Shown: piece after piece, positions 1 through 9,100 of the stretch
Numbering within the stretch: the first letter of the stretch is position 1
Layout of the letters: each line of letters opens with the position of its first letter
From: a bacterium
GTDB lineage: Bacteria > SM23-31 > JAUVVT01
Direction: 5' to 3'
Assembly: GCA_030616165.1 (NCBI GenBank)
Contig: JAUWXV010000098.1
Span: forward strand, 1 to 12,416
DNA length: 12,416 nucleotides
Notes under the pieces: generated by a model
The model's input: the letters and a program-made list of their open reading frames with translations, nothing else
The model's database searches: none
What the model was told of the DNA's origin: nothing
Made by a program: the position numbers and the translations under genes

Positions 1-385
1 GATCAAACCGAAAAGCACCTATATCATTTATCATATGTACACCAGCCTCAAGGGCGACCTTCGCAACCTCTGATTTATAAGTGTCTACTGAAATAGGTTT
101 CTGAATATCCTTCAAAAGCCCTTCTATAACCGGGATTATTCGATCGAGTTCCTCCTGAACACCTATTGGTTCTGAACCGGGTCTGGTAGATTCTCCACCT
201 ATATCTATAATATCAGCCCCCTCCTGAGCAATCTGAATCCCACGTTCTATCGCTTTTTTCGGAGAAATATACTTTCCACCATCTGAAAATGAATCTGGAG
301 TAACATTTAATACCCCCATTATACCAGTCCTCTTTTTCAGATTGAGTATCTTTCCCCTGATATTCAAAACAAAACCATTGTTCAT
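1..385 (-). CDS. folP: Dihydropteroate synthase, N-terminal part (cut by left edge)
   Basis: Dihydropteroate synthase condenses 6-hydroxymethyl-7,8-dihydropterin diphosphate with p-aminobenzoate in cytoplasmic folate synthesis; it is the sulfonamide target. The visible 128 codons start at the ATG at 385 and run off the window. Residues 23-37 read MGVLNVTPDSFSDGG, the first family signature, followed by the second signature (DIIDIGGESTRPGS), which forms the pterin/diphosphate-binding loops, and then SVDTYKSEVA and an MINDI strand, all in the usual TIM-barrel order. About half of a normal protein of roughly 270-280 residues is present. The start places the conserved signature at the usual distance and leaves a short N-terminal strand; a purine-rich AAGAA lies upstream but is not a strong ribosome-binding site. 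The gene follows ftsH, with an intrinsic terminator between them, so it may have its own promoter or depend on read-through. No defect is seen in the visible part. Confidence 0.95.
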   Translation of the reverse strand, partial: MNNGFVLNIRGKILNLKKRTGIMGVLNVTPDSFSDGGKYISPKKAIERGIQIAQEGADIIDIGGESTRPGSEPIGVQEELDRIIPVIEGLLKDIQKPISVDTYKSEVAKVALEAGVHMINDIGAFRFD

Positions 386-417
386 ACTTTTATATTCTTA
401 AGATTTCTAATATTCCG

Positions 418-446
418 AAAAAAAAACCGACTAAATTTAAAGTCGG
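418..446 (-). terminator. Intrinsic terminator between ftsH and folP
   Basis: Read on the minus strand, a 6-bp stem CCGACT/AGTCGG (427-432 with 441-446) encloses an 8-nt AT loop and is followed directly by nine T (418-426). This is a textbook rho-independent terminator. It lies about 125 bp after the ftsH stop and ends only 32 bp before the folP ATG, so it should stop the tilS-ftsH transcript. The preceding 447-572 spacer is very AT-rich. It holds a perfect TATAAT on the minus strand at 528-533, but the -35 region at 17-bp spacing is poor, so I do not call a promoter there. Confidence 0.85.
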
Positions 447-572
447 CTTCTAATTAATTTCAAATAAAACATTTTTAAAAAATAAAGAATATAAAAAATC
501 CTGCTAATTAACTTTTTTCATCAGAAAATTATAAAACTTATCAATTTAATTAATTTTGACCACAAATATTAT

Positions 573-2666
573 CTATTCTCCCTCTTTGGATTCATCACCA
601 ACTTTTTCTTTGGATTTGTCAGGATTTACAAGGATAGGAGCACTTTCTTTTTTCTTGGTTTTGCCTTCTTCCTTTTTCCCCTGTTTTATCGGCTCTAATT
701 TTTCACCGTTAATAATTCTACCAACCTCTTCTCCATCAAGGATTTCCCTCTCAAGAAGAGCCTGAGCAAGAAGGTGCAGATTATCAATATTTTTATTTAT
801 AATATCCTCAGCCTTTTTTTGAGCATTCATAACCAGTTTTTTTACTTCATCATCAATAATCTGAGCAGTTTTTTCACTGTAATCCCTATGTTTAGCAATC
901 TCTCTACCCAAAAATATCTCTTCTTCTTTTTTCCCGAAAGTAACAGGTCCTAATTCATCACTCATACCCCATTCACAAACCATTTTCCTTGCTAAATTCG
1001 TTGCTTGTTCAATGTCGTTTCCTGCTCCGGTGCTTAACTCATCAAGCACAATAAGTTCAGCAACACGGCCACCCATTGCCTTCGCAAGAATGGACTCACA
1101 ATATTCTTTAGAGTATGTGTGTTTTTCATCTATAGGAAGAGAAGTAGTCACACCGAGTGATCCGCCTCTTGGAATTATTGTAACTTTATGAATCGGATCA
1201 GATTGGGGAATAAACTTTGCAACAAGGACATGCCCAGACTCGTGATAAGCGGTATGTTTCTTTTCCTGCTCACTTATCAAAAGGCTCTTCCTTTCTGTTC
1301 CCATCATCACTTTATCCCTGGAATCTTCGAAATCCTGCATCGTAACTTTTGAATGATTTTTTCTTGCTGCCAGCAGTGCTGCTTCATTTACCATATTTGC
1401 AAGATCAGCTCCAGCCAGACCGGGAGTCCCTCTAGCAAGTATCTTCAAGTTAACGTCATTATCCAGTGTTATTTTCTTGGTATGAACCTTTAATATTCCC
1501 TCTCTTCCATTGACATCTGGTCTGTCAACAACTATCTGACGGTCAAATCTACCTGGACGGAGGAGGGCACTATCAAGGACATCAGGTCTATTTGTTGCTG
1601 CTAATAGTATCACACCCTCATTTGAATCAAAACCGTCCATCTCAACAAGAAGCTGATTTAAAGTTTGTTCCCTTTCATCATGTCCTCCGCCAAGACCTGC
1701 ACCTCTGTGCCTACCTACCGCATCCATTTCATCAATAAAAATGATGCAGGGAGCATGTTTTTTCCCCTTATCAAAAAGGTCTCTTACCCTTGATGCCCCT
1801 ACTCCAACAAACATCTCAACAAAATCAGCCCCACTCATGCTGAAAAATGGGACTCCTGCCTCCCCTGCCACAGCCTTCGCAAGAAGTGTCTTCCCGGTTC
1901 CAGGTGGACCAAGCAAAAGGGCACCCTTCGGTATTTTCCCTCCAAGTTTTTGAAATTTACCAGGGTCTTTTAAAAAATCGATTATCTCTTGAAGTTCTTC
2001 CTTCGCCTCATCAGCACCCGCAACATCATCAAAAGTAACTTTTGATTGGTTCTCTGTTAATAACTTTGCCGTACTCTTACCAAATGAAAATATCCCCTTT
2101 GTCCCTCCCCCCTGCATTCTCCTTAAAATAACAAGCCAAACTACTACAATTACAATCCAGGGAAGACTTGCAAGAAATATGGACGACCATGCATGTGGGG
2201 CTTTTCGAAAATCTATCTCCAATCCTAATTCTTCCCATTCTTTTGTAGCAGTATCATCCACAAAAGGTAATATAACCTTGAATTTTGTAAATGTTCTCGG
2301 TTCTTCCTGCTCATCCAGTTCTGTTACCTCTTCATTTAGAATTCCATGAAATTCATCGTTTTCCTTTATAACATAAGCCTTTCTAATCATTCCTTGCTGC
2401 AGAAATTCTTTGTATCTTTTATAACTAACCATTACTTCATCTTCTTTTGAAGGTTGAAGTTGATTGGTGAGATATAAAATTGCTACGATAATAAATATCC
2501 ATAAAACCAAATTCTTTAAATTTTTCTTCCTTCGTAATTCAGTTTCCTTTTCAGGTGGAGTACCCCTTTTTTCTGGACGAGACCTCCTGTTGTTGTTCCT
2601 TCCCTTCTGCCCATCACTTTTAGATATTCTATTATTCATTTCATTCTTATTATTAAATTCATACAT
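573..2666 (-). CDS. ftsH: ATP-dependent zinc metalloprotease FtsH
   Basis: FtsH is a hexameric inner-membrane AAA+ protease that extracts and degrades misfolded membrane proteins and short-lived regulators. The 697 residues follow the family plan: a cytoplasmic basic/Asn-rich N-terminus (1-48), TM1 at about 50-68, a periplasmic domain at about 70-160, TM2 at about 162-181, then the AAA+ domain. Walker A is GPPGTGKT (253-260), the pore loop MFVGVG is at 285-290, Walker B is [12 protein letters not shown] (308-319) and the second region of homology includes TNRPD and RPGRFDR (358-376). The zinc site is HESGH (475-479), with Ser where HEAGH is commonest, and the third ligand is probably Asp551 in [13 protein letters not shown]. 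The last 40 residues are a Lys/Glu-rich tail. The ATG at 2666 gives the longest form; Met10 is an alternative, and neither has a clear Shine-Dalgarno. It lies 28 bp after tilS and is probably co-transcribed with it. Confidence 0.97.
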   Translation of the reverse strand: MYEFNNKNEMNNRISKSDGQKGRNNNRRSRPEKRGTPPEKETELRRKKNLKNLVLWIFIIVAILYLTNQLQPSKEDEVMVSYKRYKEFLQQGMIRKAYVIKENDEFHGILNEEVTELDEQEEPRTFTKFKVILPFVDDTATKEWEELGLEIDFRKAPHAWSSIFLASLPWIVIVVVWLVILRRMQGGGTKGIFSFGKSTAKLLTENQSKVTFDDVAGADEAKEELQEIIDFLKDPGKFQKLGGKIPKGALLLGPPGTGKTLLAKAVAGEAGVPFFSMSGADFVEMFVGVGASRVRDLFDKGKKHAPCIIFIDEMDAVGRHRGAGLGGGHDEREQTLNQLLVEMDGFDSNEGVILLAATNRPDVLDSALLRPGRFDRQIVVDRPDVNGREGILKVHTKKITLDNDVNLKILARGTPGLAGADLANMVNEAALLAARKNHSKVTMQDFEDSRDKVMMGTERKSLLISEQEKKHTAYHESGHVLVAKFIPQSDPIHKVTIIPRGGSLGVTTSLPIDEKHTYSKEYCESILAKAMGGRVAELIVLDELSTGAGNDIEQATNLARKMVCEWGMSDELGPVTFGKKEEEIFLGREIAKHRDYSEKTAQIIDDEVKKLVMNAQKKAEDIINKNIDNLHLLAQALLEREILDGEEVGRIINGEKLEPIKQGKKEEGKTKKKESAPILVNPDKSKEKVGDESKEGE

Positions 2667-2694
2667 AAAATAATTTAAAAAACTATTCTTAATT

Positions 2695-4104
2695 CTAATT
2701 ATAATTACATTTTAAACATAATATCTTTCTTGTTTTTTCCGTAATTTTTACTTTATTACTTATTCTGTATCCACATACCCAAACAATTTCATCTCTTGAG
2801 ACAAGAATTGGAATCTGCTTTTTTAAATAATTTGGAACCTTCTCATCTATAAAAAAATCGCTTAATTTCTTTCTCTGATTCATTCCCAAGGGAATAAACT
2901 TATCACCTTTTTTCCAACATCTTAAAATTAGTGAATTCTCATCAACTTCATCATAATCAATCAATTCATCCCAGTATCCATCTTTTACAGAAAATTGGCT
3001 ATCTATATTGTCTGAAATAATACTCTCAAAGACAATCCCATCATTTAATAGATTATATTTCTCTTCAGGCTTAATTTTAAACTGAAAATTATTAACAAAT
3101 TCTCTATAAATTACAAGTTCTTTTCTATCAATTAGTGCTTTATAATTCGAAGAAAGAGAAAAAACCTTTCCGATTTTATTTGAATCTGTTAGTCTTATAA
3201 TTTTCTCTATTAATCTTTGATTTGCACCTTTCTTGTATATTTTAAGTTCTTTGAATGTTCGGATCAATATATATCTTTTAACTAATATAAAATAATCTTT
3301 AAATTTATTAATATCAAGAATAAATTTATTTTTATCCTTATTTTTAACAATTTGATTAAAAGCATTTTCACCAATATTTTCGACCAAATCCACTACATAC
3401 TTAAATAACATCCCCCAATGCATCATAGTTTCATTTATATTTGAATTATAGTCTTTTTTTATCAACGGTATAAGTTTGTGCCTAATTTTATTTCTCAAAT
3501 ACTTATATTCGACATTAGATGAATCCTCGACATAATTAATATTCCATAAATCTGCATAATCACGTATTTCTTCCCTTGTGAAAATAATTAAAGGTCTAAT
3601 ATAATTATTTCTCACTTCTGGAATCCCTTTCAAACTATCAAATCCGTATCCTTTAATAAAATTCATAATAATAGTCTCTGCCTGGTCATCAGCAATGTGA
3701 CCGAGTACTATTTTATCAAAGTTTTGTTTTTTAAGTGTTCTTTCAAAAAAATCGTATCTTAAAATTCTTGCCTTCTCCTGAATTGAGTACCTTTCCCCTT
3801 TAGCAAACTCCTTAACATTTCCTCTCTCCATTATTACATCAAGATTATGCTTTTCAGCCAACAATTTAACAAACTCTTCATCTCTATCTGATTCTTTGCC
3901 TCTGAGGCAGTGATTGAAATGAACAATCTTCAATTCAAGAGCATATTTATCTTTAATCCTGTGCATTAAATCAAACATAACGGTCGAATCGATTCCACCT
4001 GAACATGCCACAAGGATTTTATCACCGTTTTTAATATAACCATTTTCTTTTATATTTCCTATGAATCTTTTGATTAAATCCTTTGAAGGGCTCTTTTTCA
4101 GCAT
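2695..4104 (-). CDS. tilS: tRNA(Ile)-lysidine synthase TilS
   Basis: TilS uses ATP and lysine to convert C34 of the CAU-anticodon tRNA-Ile to lysidine, switching it from Met to Ile identity and AUG to AUA decoding. This fits an AT-rich genome that uses ATA. The 469-residue protein has the N-type ATP-pyrophosphatase PP-loop SGGIDS (35-40), then HFNHCLRG (62-69), [10 protein letters not shown] (135-144; GHHADDQAET is more usual), EDSSN (193-197) and RNKIRH (204-209). A linker domain follows, and the C-terminal TilS domain starts around RCWKKGDKF (395-403) and includes [13 protein letters not shown] (412-424). Length is normal. The ATG at 4104 has an AAGGA 12 nt upstream, slightly far. The spacer above it (4105-4163) is AT-rich with TATA-like boxes but no convincing -35. 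The gene begins the housekeeping run tilS-ftsH after the terminator-like hairpin at 4164-4208. Confidence 0.96.
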   Translation of the reverse strand: MLKKSPSKDLIKRFIGNIKENGYIKNGDKILVACSGGIDSTVMFDLMHRIKDKYALELKIVHFNHCLRGKESDRDEEFVKLLAEKHNLDVIMERGNVKEFAKGERYSIQEKARILRYDFFERTLKKQNFDKIVLGHIADDQAETIIMNFIKGYGFDSLKGIPEVRNNYIRPLIIFTREEIRDYADLWNINYVEDSSNVEYKYLRNKIRHKLIPLIKKDYNSNINETMMHWGMLFKYVVDLVENIGENAFNQIVKNKDKNKFILDINKFKDYFILVKRYILIRTFKELKIYKKGANQRLIEKIIRLTDSNKIGKVFSLSSNYKALIDRKELVIYREFVNNFQFKIKPEEKYNLLNDGIVFESIISDNIDSQFSVKDGYWDELIDYDEVDENSLILRCWKKGDKFIPLGMNQRKKLSDFFIDEKVPNYLKKQIPILVSRDEIVWVCGYRISNKVKITEKTRKILCLKCNYN

Positions 4105-4163
4105 ATAAATTTTAAATCCTTAAATAATCAAGTATCTATTTATAATATAATACAAAAATACAT

Positions 4164-4208
4164 AAAAAAATCCAAAATTTTTAAGAAAATATAAAAATTT
4201 TGGATTTT
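4164..4208 (-). terminator. AT-rich 17-bp stem-loop, probable terminator of the ABC/RND operon
   Basis: A perfect 17-bp inverted repeat (4167-4183 with 4192-4208) encloses an 8-nt loop. On the minus strand the descending arm ends GGATTTT and runs on into three more T (4164-4166), giving a seven-T tract. It lies about 40 bp beyond the stop of the ABC-2 permease and about 60 bp before the tilS ATG. The stem has only two G-C pairs, so it is long but weak. Because the outer A/T arms also create a T-tract on the plus strand it could look bidirectional, but no plus-strand gene needs it. Confidence 0.65.
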
Positions 4209-4247
4209 CAACCGCAGTTCTGATTTTTTTTATTTAAGATATAAAAA

Positions 4248-4976
4248 TCATATATATTTTTCTCTCTTATTCAATCTAAAAAAACTATAATAAAGCATAA
4301 ATCCTGCAATGAGTAATATTCCTATTCTGTTATACATTACAACTGATGTCCATAATGCATAATCTATATTCTGGGGCTTAATATATGGATTTAAAAATAA
4401 ATTAAAACTCGTTGACGAAAGTGGAGGATATGTAATTAATAGAAAAAAAATCACTACAAGGGATAGAAGTCCTGCTGCATTACTGCTTCTGAATATAACA
4501 GAAAGCATTATTATTAAAGAACTAATAAATATTGGGGGAAAAAGTGAATGAAAAAAATAACCCAAGAAGGGAAAATCAGATATAAATATAAATGACAAAG
4601 AGCATAAAATAAAAATTATAAAAGCAACAAAAAGATATAAAACCCCTATTCTTGCCAGCCATACTTTGTATCTCGAACCAGCGGTGCTGAATATCATTTC
4701 GATGGTTCTGTTCTCGGTCTCAGAAGTAACAAGCGACATTGACGGATAAAATACCAACGCAATTCCTGGCACAGAAAGAAGCCATATAAAAATCCCTTCC
4801 TCACCTATTCTCTCTGCACTGCTATTGAAATAATTCACCACACAAACAATTATAAAATATAACAATACACTAGCAAAAAAGAAAAAAAATCTTTGGGAGA
4901 AAATGAACTTTTCATTTAATTTTATACTCTGATAGATATTAATAAGGTGTTCTTTTAATGAAATCCTATTTTCCAT
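4248..4976 (-). CDS. ABC-2-type transporter permease
   Basis: This is a predicted integral inner-membrane subunit of an ABC exporter, 242 residues with about six hydrophobic helices (approximately 29-48, 62-80, 107-131, 137-160, 167-184, 214-232). The segment SETENRTIEMIFSTAGSR (85-102), just after helix 2, resembles the coupling-helix motif of ABC-2 permeases (E-x-E-x-R/G-T-x-E-x-x), which contacts the ATPase. Helices 3-4 are followed by the compact helix 5 and the final helix, as in the family. A good AGGA precedes the ATG at 9-nt spacing. It starts 18 bp after the stop of the ABC ATPase, so the two are almost certainly co-translated and work together. The substrate cannot be read from the sequence. 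The spacing to the next gene and the hairpin at 4164-4208 make it the last gene of its operon. Confidence 0.85.
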   Translation of the reverse strand: MENRISLKEHLINIYQSIKLNEKFIFSQRFFFFFASVLLYFIIVCVVNYFNSSAERIGEEGIFIWLLSVPGIALVFYPSMSLVTSETENRTIEMIFSTAGSRYKVWLARIGVLYLFVAFIIFILCSLSFIFISDFPFLGYFFHSLFPPIFISSLIIMLSVIFRSSNAAGLLSLVVIFFLLITYPPLSSTSFNLFLNPYIKPQNIDYALWTSVVMYNRIGILLIAGFMLYYSFFRLNKREKYI

Positions 4977-4994
4977 AAAATTTAATCCTACAAT

Positions 4995-6041
4995 TTAACT
5001 TTTTCCGAGAAGATAAATATATGCGTCTTCGAGACTTGGTTTTACTCTTTTTGATTCAATTTTTCCCCCATCTTCTGAAATAAACTTTATCCTGATGCGT
5101 CCATCAACCCTAATATGTTGAGTAATATTTAACCTATTTTTAAGGTTTTCAAACTCATCATCTGGAACTTCAGCAGTCCAAACCTTCCCTTCAGCGAATT
5201 CGAGCATCTTCTCTGGAGAACCTTTATATAACACCTTCCCATTATTCAAAACAGCCATATTGTTGCAGGAACCTGAAATATCTTCTACAATATGAGTTGA
5301 AAATATGACTATCCTATCCTGACTTAACTCTCCCAAAAAGTTTCTAAATCTAATTCTTTCAGCAGGGTCAAGACCAGCAGTAGGCTCATCTACCACCACA
5401 ATCTTTGGCAGATGAAGAAGTGTCCGAGCTATACCCATCCTCTGTTTCATTCCTCCAGAATAATTCTTCAACTTCTCATCTTTTCGCTGATATAGATTTA
5501 CCCTTTTTAAAACATCGTTGACTTTTTCAATTCTCTCCTTAATATTTATTATTCCATACAGCATTGCATGATAATATAGATATTCGTAAGCAGTCATATT
5601 CTCATAAAGACCAAATTCTTGGGGAAGGTAACCAATAATAGATTGAAAATCTTCTGTGTGCTGGCTGACTTTTAAGTCATTAATAAAGATGCACCCTCTC
5701 GTTTCTTCAAGAATACCGCACAGCAGTCTCATTAGTGTAGTCTTTCCAGCACCATTAGGACCCAAAAGCCCAAACATACCAGTACCTATATCAAGTGAAA
5801 CAGAATCGAGCGCCAGTACCTGTTCTTTCTTTCTCCCTATTATCGGTATCTTATAAATCGCAGTGTATATCTTCTTCTTTAAACCTGCCAATCTCCCCAT
5901 TATATCTTTCAAAATTATCTCTTTTCTCTTAATCTTACCCGATATAACAAGCATATACTCGATAAGAAACCATATAATTCCCCAGAAGATTGCACCTCCG
6001 AGATTATCCCAGATAAGTCTTAAATATACAAATAATCCCAA
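4995..6041 (-). CDS. ABC transporter ATP-binding protein with N-terminal membrane helices
   Basis: This frame encodes an ABC nucleotide-binding domain of the GMFGLLGPNGAGKTT type. Walker A is GPNGAGKT (94-101), the Q-loop QEFGLY (141-146), the signature YSGGMKQR (194-201), Walker B VVVDEPTAGLDP (215-226) and the H-switch STH (248-250); all catalytic parts are present. A C-terminal accessory region (about 285-348) follows. The N-terminus is odd: two hydrophobic helices (about 2-10 and 15-33), then a basic linker, then ALDSVSLDI, without a clear first NBD strand. The start shown is a TTG at 6041, chosen only because it is the first start codon in the open frame. It has no usable Shine-Dalgarno, and the frame stays open to 6119. 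It overlaps the RND gene by 22 bp. ATG at 5954 is another possible start. I think this is likely the 3' part of a frameshifted RND-ABC gene. It pairs with the permease at 4248-4976. Confidence 0.8.
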   Translation of the reverse strand: MGLFVYLRLIWDNLGGAIFWGIIWFLIEYMLVISGKIKRKEIILKDIMGRLAGLKKKIYTAIYKIPIIGRKKEQVLALDSVSLDIGTGMFGLLGPNGAGKTTLMRLLCGILEETRGCIFINDLKVSQHTEDFQSIIGYLPQEFGLYENMTAYEYLYYHAMLYGIINIKERIEKVNDVLKRVNLYQRKDEKLKNYSGGMKQRMGIARTLLHLPKIVVVDEPTAGLDPAERIRFRNFLGELSQDRIVIFSTHIVEDISGSCNNMAVLNNGKVLYKGSPEKMLEFAEGKVWTAEVPDDEFENLKNRLNITQHIRVDGRIRIKFISEDGGKIESKRVKPSLEDAYIYLLGKS

Positions 6042-6119
6042 AGGAATAATGGTAAGAAAAATCCCCCTTGTGATTTGTTCGATGTATTTGAGATTTTTTG
6101 AACTAACTCCTTTATCATT
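6020..6119 (-). other. Frame-transition region joining RND and ABC reading frames
   Basis: Both frames are open here: the RND frame until its TAA at 6020-6022, and the ABC frame from just after its TAA at 6120-6122. In the RND frame the tail reads KISNTSNKSQGG then an aromatic end, unlike a natural domain. The ABC frame reads NLKYIEQITRGIFLTIIPL and continues smoothly into LGLFVYLRLIW, a plausible membrane helix. A run of six A on the minus strand (T at 6094-6099) is the best place for a switch. One extra A there would give KELVQK followed by NLKYIEQ. The switch needed is -1 (or +2). Confidence 0.55.
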
Positions 6120-9100
6120 TTAAACAAACTTAATATCTGAAAAACCATAAATCTTGTAAAAAACAACATTCCTACTGCAAATATGGTTCTCCAGAAAATA
6201 CTTCCGAGGAAGAAAAAGGTAAAATAAATCAGGAATACACAGAATGGTATCTGCCAGATAAAATTGTCGAGTATTTTTCTCCTGCTATATATTGTCCCGC
6301 CTGATTCTATAATTGCCTTTTCCCTTCTTTTATTTTTTCCCCACTCTTTCACAAACCGACTGTCATCATCATATATTTTTGTTAAATTACTGATTTTTAT
6401 AAAAACATCCTTATCTATTATGATAGGCTTCTTTTTTATAATATCCAGAACTTTATAAAAAATCCAAGTAACTCCCGGGATACCTATCAGAATAACCATC
6501 CATGCCATAACCTTCCAGAAAAGACTGTCAATGTGATAATATGAATAAACTCCCAAATAAAGTATGGCACATATATTAAAAAGTATCCCCTTCCATCCGA
6601 TAAATCTGAACCATTTTTCTATATTATCAAAACTCATATAAACAGTTGGAATAAATATAAGGGTAAAAAGAGCAGCAACCGACAGTCCACCAATAACAGA
6701 AATAGCAAATGGGGGCCAAATTTCTCCCATTCCGCCCGTTTTGAAGGCAAGTGGGAAAACTCCAAGTATTGTTGTAAAGGATGTCATTAGAATTGGTCTT
6801 ATCCGCGCCTGACCGGCAGTTATTATTGCTCTCTGTTTTGAATAACCCCTTGACCGCAAGATAGATATATAATCAATCAAGATTATGCCATTATTCACCA
6901 CAATCCCAAGTAAAATGAGCATCCCGAGTAAACCCATAGGAAACATCCCGGTAAAAAGTGGTGTTCCTGTGATTGCCAGAGCCCAAAATGAACCAATTGT
7001 CGCAAGAGGAATCGTCCCAAGTATAACAAAAGGGGCAGAAAATGACTCAAAAATAGATGCTAATATAAGATAGATAAGAATCCCCGATGCTCCAAATATC
7101 CAGTAGATACTTTTATCTTTTTCTTCTTCATGAATAATCTCAATTGCGAAACCAGCCGGTAAGTGCATTTCTCTGATAGTATTATCCACCTGTCTCCTTA
7201 GTTCCGTTAATCTAGGCTTTGATTTTGTAACTGGACGATTAAATCGATAACTGATTTCAACCTCTCTCTCTTGATTTTTTCTATTTATACCCCCTGGACC
7301 CTCAAGCACCTGAAAATCTGCAACACTCTTGATTGGAATATAACGCATATCAGAAGTAGTAATTGACATATCCTTCAATTCTTTAATTGTCTTTTCTTCA
7401 ATATCTTTTAATTTAAGTTCAATTGGTATTTCGTGGTCATATTCTTTAAAACCAAAAATGGTTTGCACTCCCTCTCTTTGAGCCGCATTTACCACATTCA
7501 TAATATCCATCATAGTCATATTCCAAGTTGAAAGTGCCTCATAATCGCCTATAATGTGCAGTTCAGGTTCACCTTTCCTGAAATTAGACCTCACCTCTCT
7601 GATTTCTTCAATTGCCTCAAGTCTGTATTGCACTTCATTTGTGAGGGATTCTAATCTATTTAATTCGTATCCCCTGATAATTATCTTTTCTGGTTCACTT
7701 CCCAGACCAAACAATCCTTCACCTCCCTCTCCCTCCGACCTACCACCACCCACTCTGCTCACAGGTTTCTCGAACCGCACTATTCCTCCTGATACACGCG
7801 AAATGTTCCTTCTCAATTTCTGCTTAATATCACCAACGCTTAATTTTGTCTTTCTCTCATTTTTCTTAAGAAGTTTGATAGTTATCGTAGAATTTTCTTC
7901 CTGAATTCTGCTTCTGACTTCTTCCTTATCTTCAATCTCATTTACGATATATTCAACTTGCCGTACAACAGCATCAGCTGCATCAAGCGATGAGCCTTTA
8001 GGCATTTCTACATATATATCAAAACTGTCAGGCAGTTCTCCCTCTTCACTCTTCAATATGAATGGTGTGGTTGCTATTAGTGTGAAAAAGAAAAATGTCA
8101 GAACCAACCCAATTACTCTAACCGGATATCGCAAACAGAGTTTAAGTAAAAGAGTATAAACCTCAAGGACGCGATTCTTATAAGAAGAAATTTTGAATCC
8201 AGAAACACTCTCAAGTTTTATATTTTTTAAAACCCTTGATGTAAGCATAGGGACAAGGGTCAAAGCAACAAAAAGTGAGACCAAAAGTGGAAAAATTACA
8301 GAAAGTGATAGTTCCTTGCCGATAATCTTAATCTCACTCTGAACAAATAGAAAAGGCATAAAGACAATGACTGTTGTAAAAGTGGCAGCTACAACCGCTC
8401 TTGATACTTCACTGCTGCCGATATCGGCAGCAGTGAATGAATCTTTACCTTTTTCATGGTGTCTGAAAATATTTTCAAGCACAACTATCCCATTATCCAC
8501 AAGCAACCCAATTGCAAGAGCAAGACCCATCAGTGATAAAATATTCAACGATAAACCTGCCTGAAGTATAATGTAAAAGGTTATAAGAAGTGATATTGGA
8601 ATTGCAAGTATCAAAATCGACACTACACGAATATTTTTAAGAAAAAAGAGGAGAACCAATATCGCAAGCAAAATTCCCACAAGTGCTAATTTTTTAACTT
8701 TATCGATTGCATTCTGCATCCATTCCGCCTGATTGAAAGCAACCTTCAAATAAATATCATCCTTTTCATAAGTTCTATTCAATTCATCTACAACCTTTAA
8801 CACACTATTTGAAAGGCTTATCAAATTAGATAAGTCATCTTTAAGAACCCACAGTCCAATAGACTGTTTTCCATTAACTCTAAAATAACTCGTCCTTTCC
8901 CGAAATCCCTTTTCAATATTGGCTAAATCTTTTAAAAATATAGGAGATTTATCATCAATTATAAGATTTTCAATCTCTTGAATGTCCGTAAATCTACCAT
9001 CAAGTGTTATAAAAAACCTTTGATTTTTTTCGGTAACGCTTCCAAGAAATTGTCTTCTGATATTTGAAGACTCAATTTTTTGTTTTATCAAAGAAACAGG

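Noticed and set aside
4209-4247. Plus-strand T-run (about 4223-4231) as a second terminator
   Set aside because: There is no stem directly before it and no plus-strand gene upstream.
6090-6103. Classical -1 ribosomal frameshift heptamer
   Set aside because: The zero-frame codons CAA AAA ATC do not form an X-XXY-YYZ site, and no clear downstream stimulatory stem was seen.
8480-8530. Loss of proton-relay residues (Asp-Asn instead of Asp-Asp in TM4, Asn-Asn in place of Lys-Asn in TM10)
   Set aside because: VDN and VNN are typical of SwrC-like RND permeases, so this is a family trait and not inactivation.
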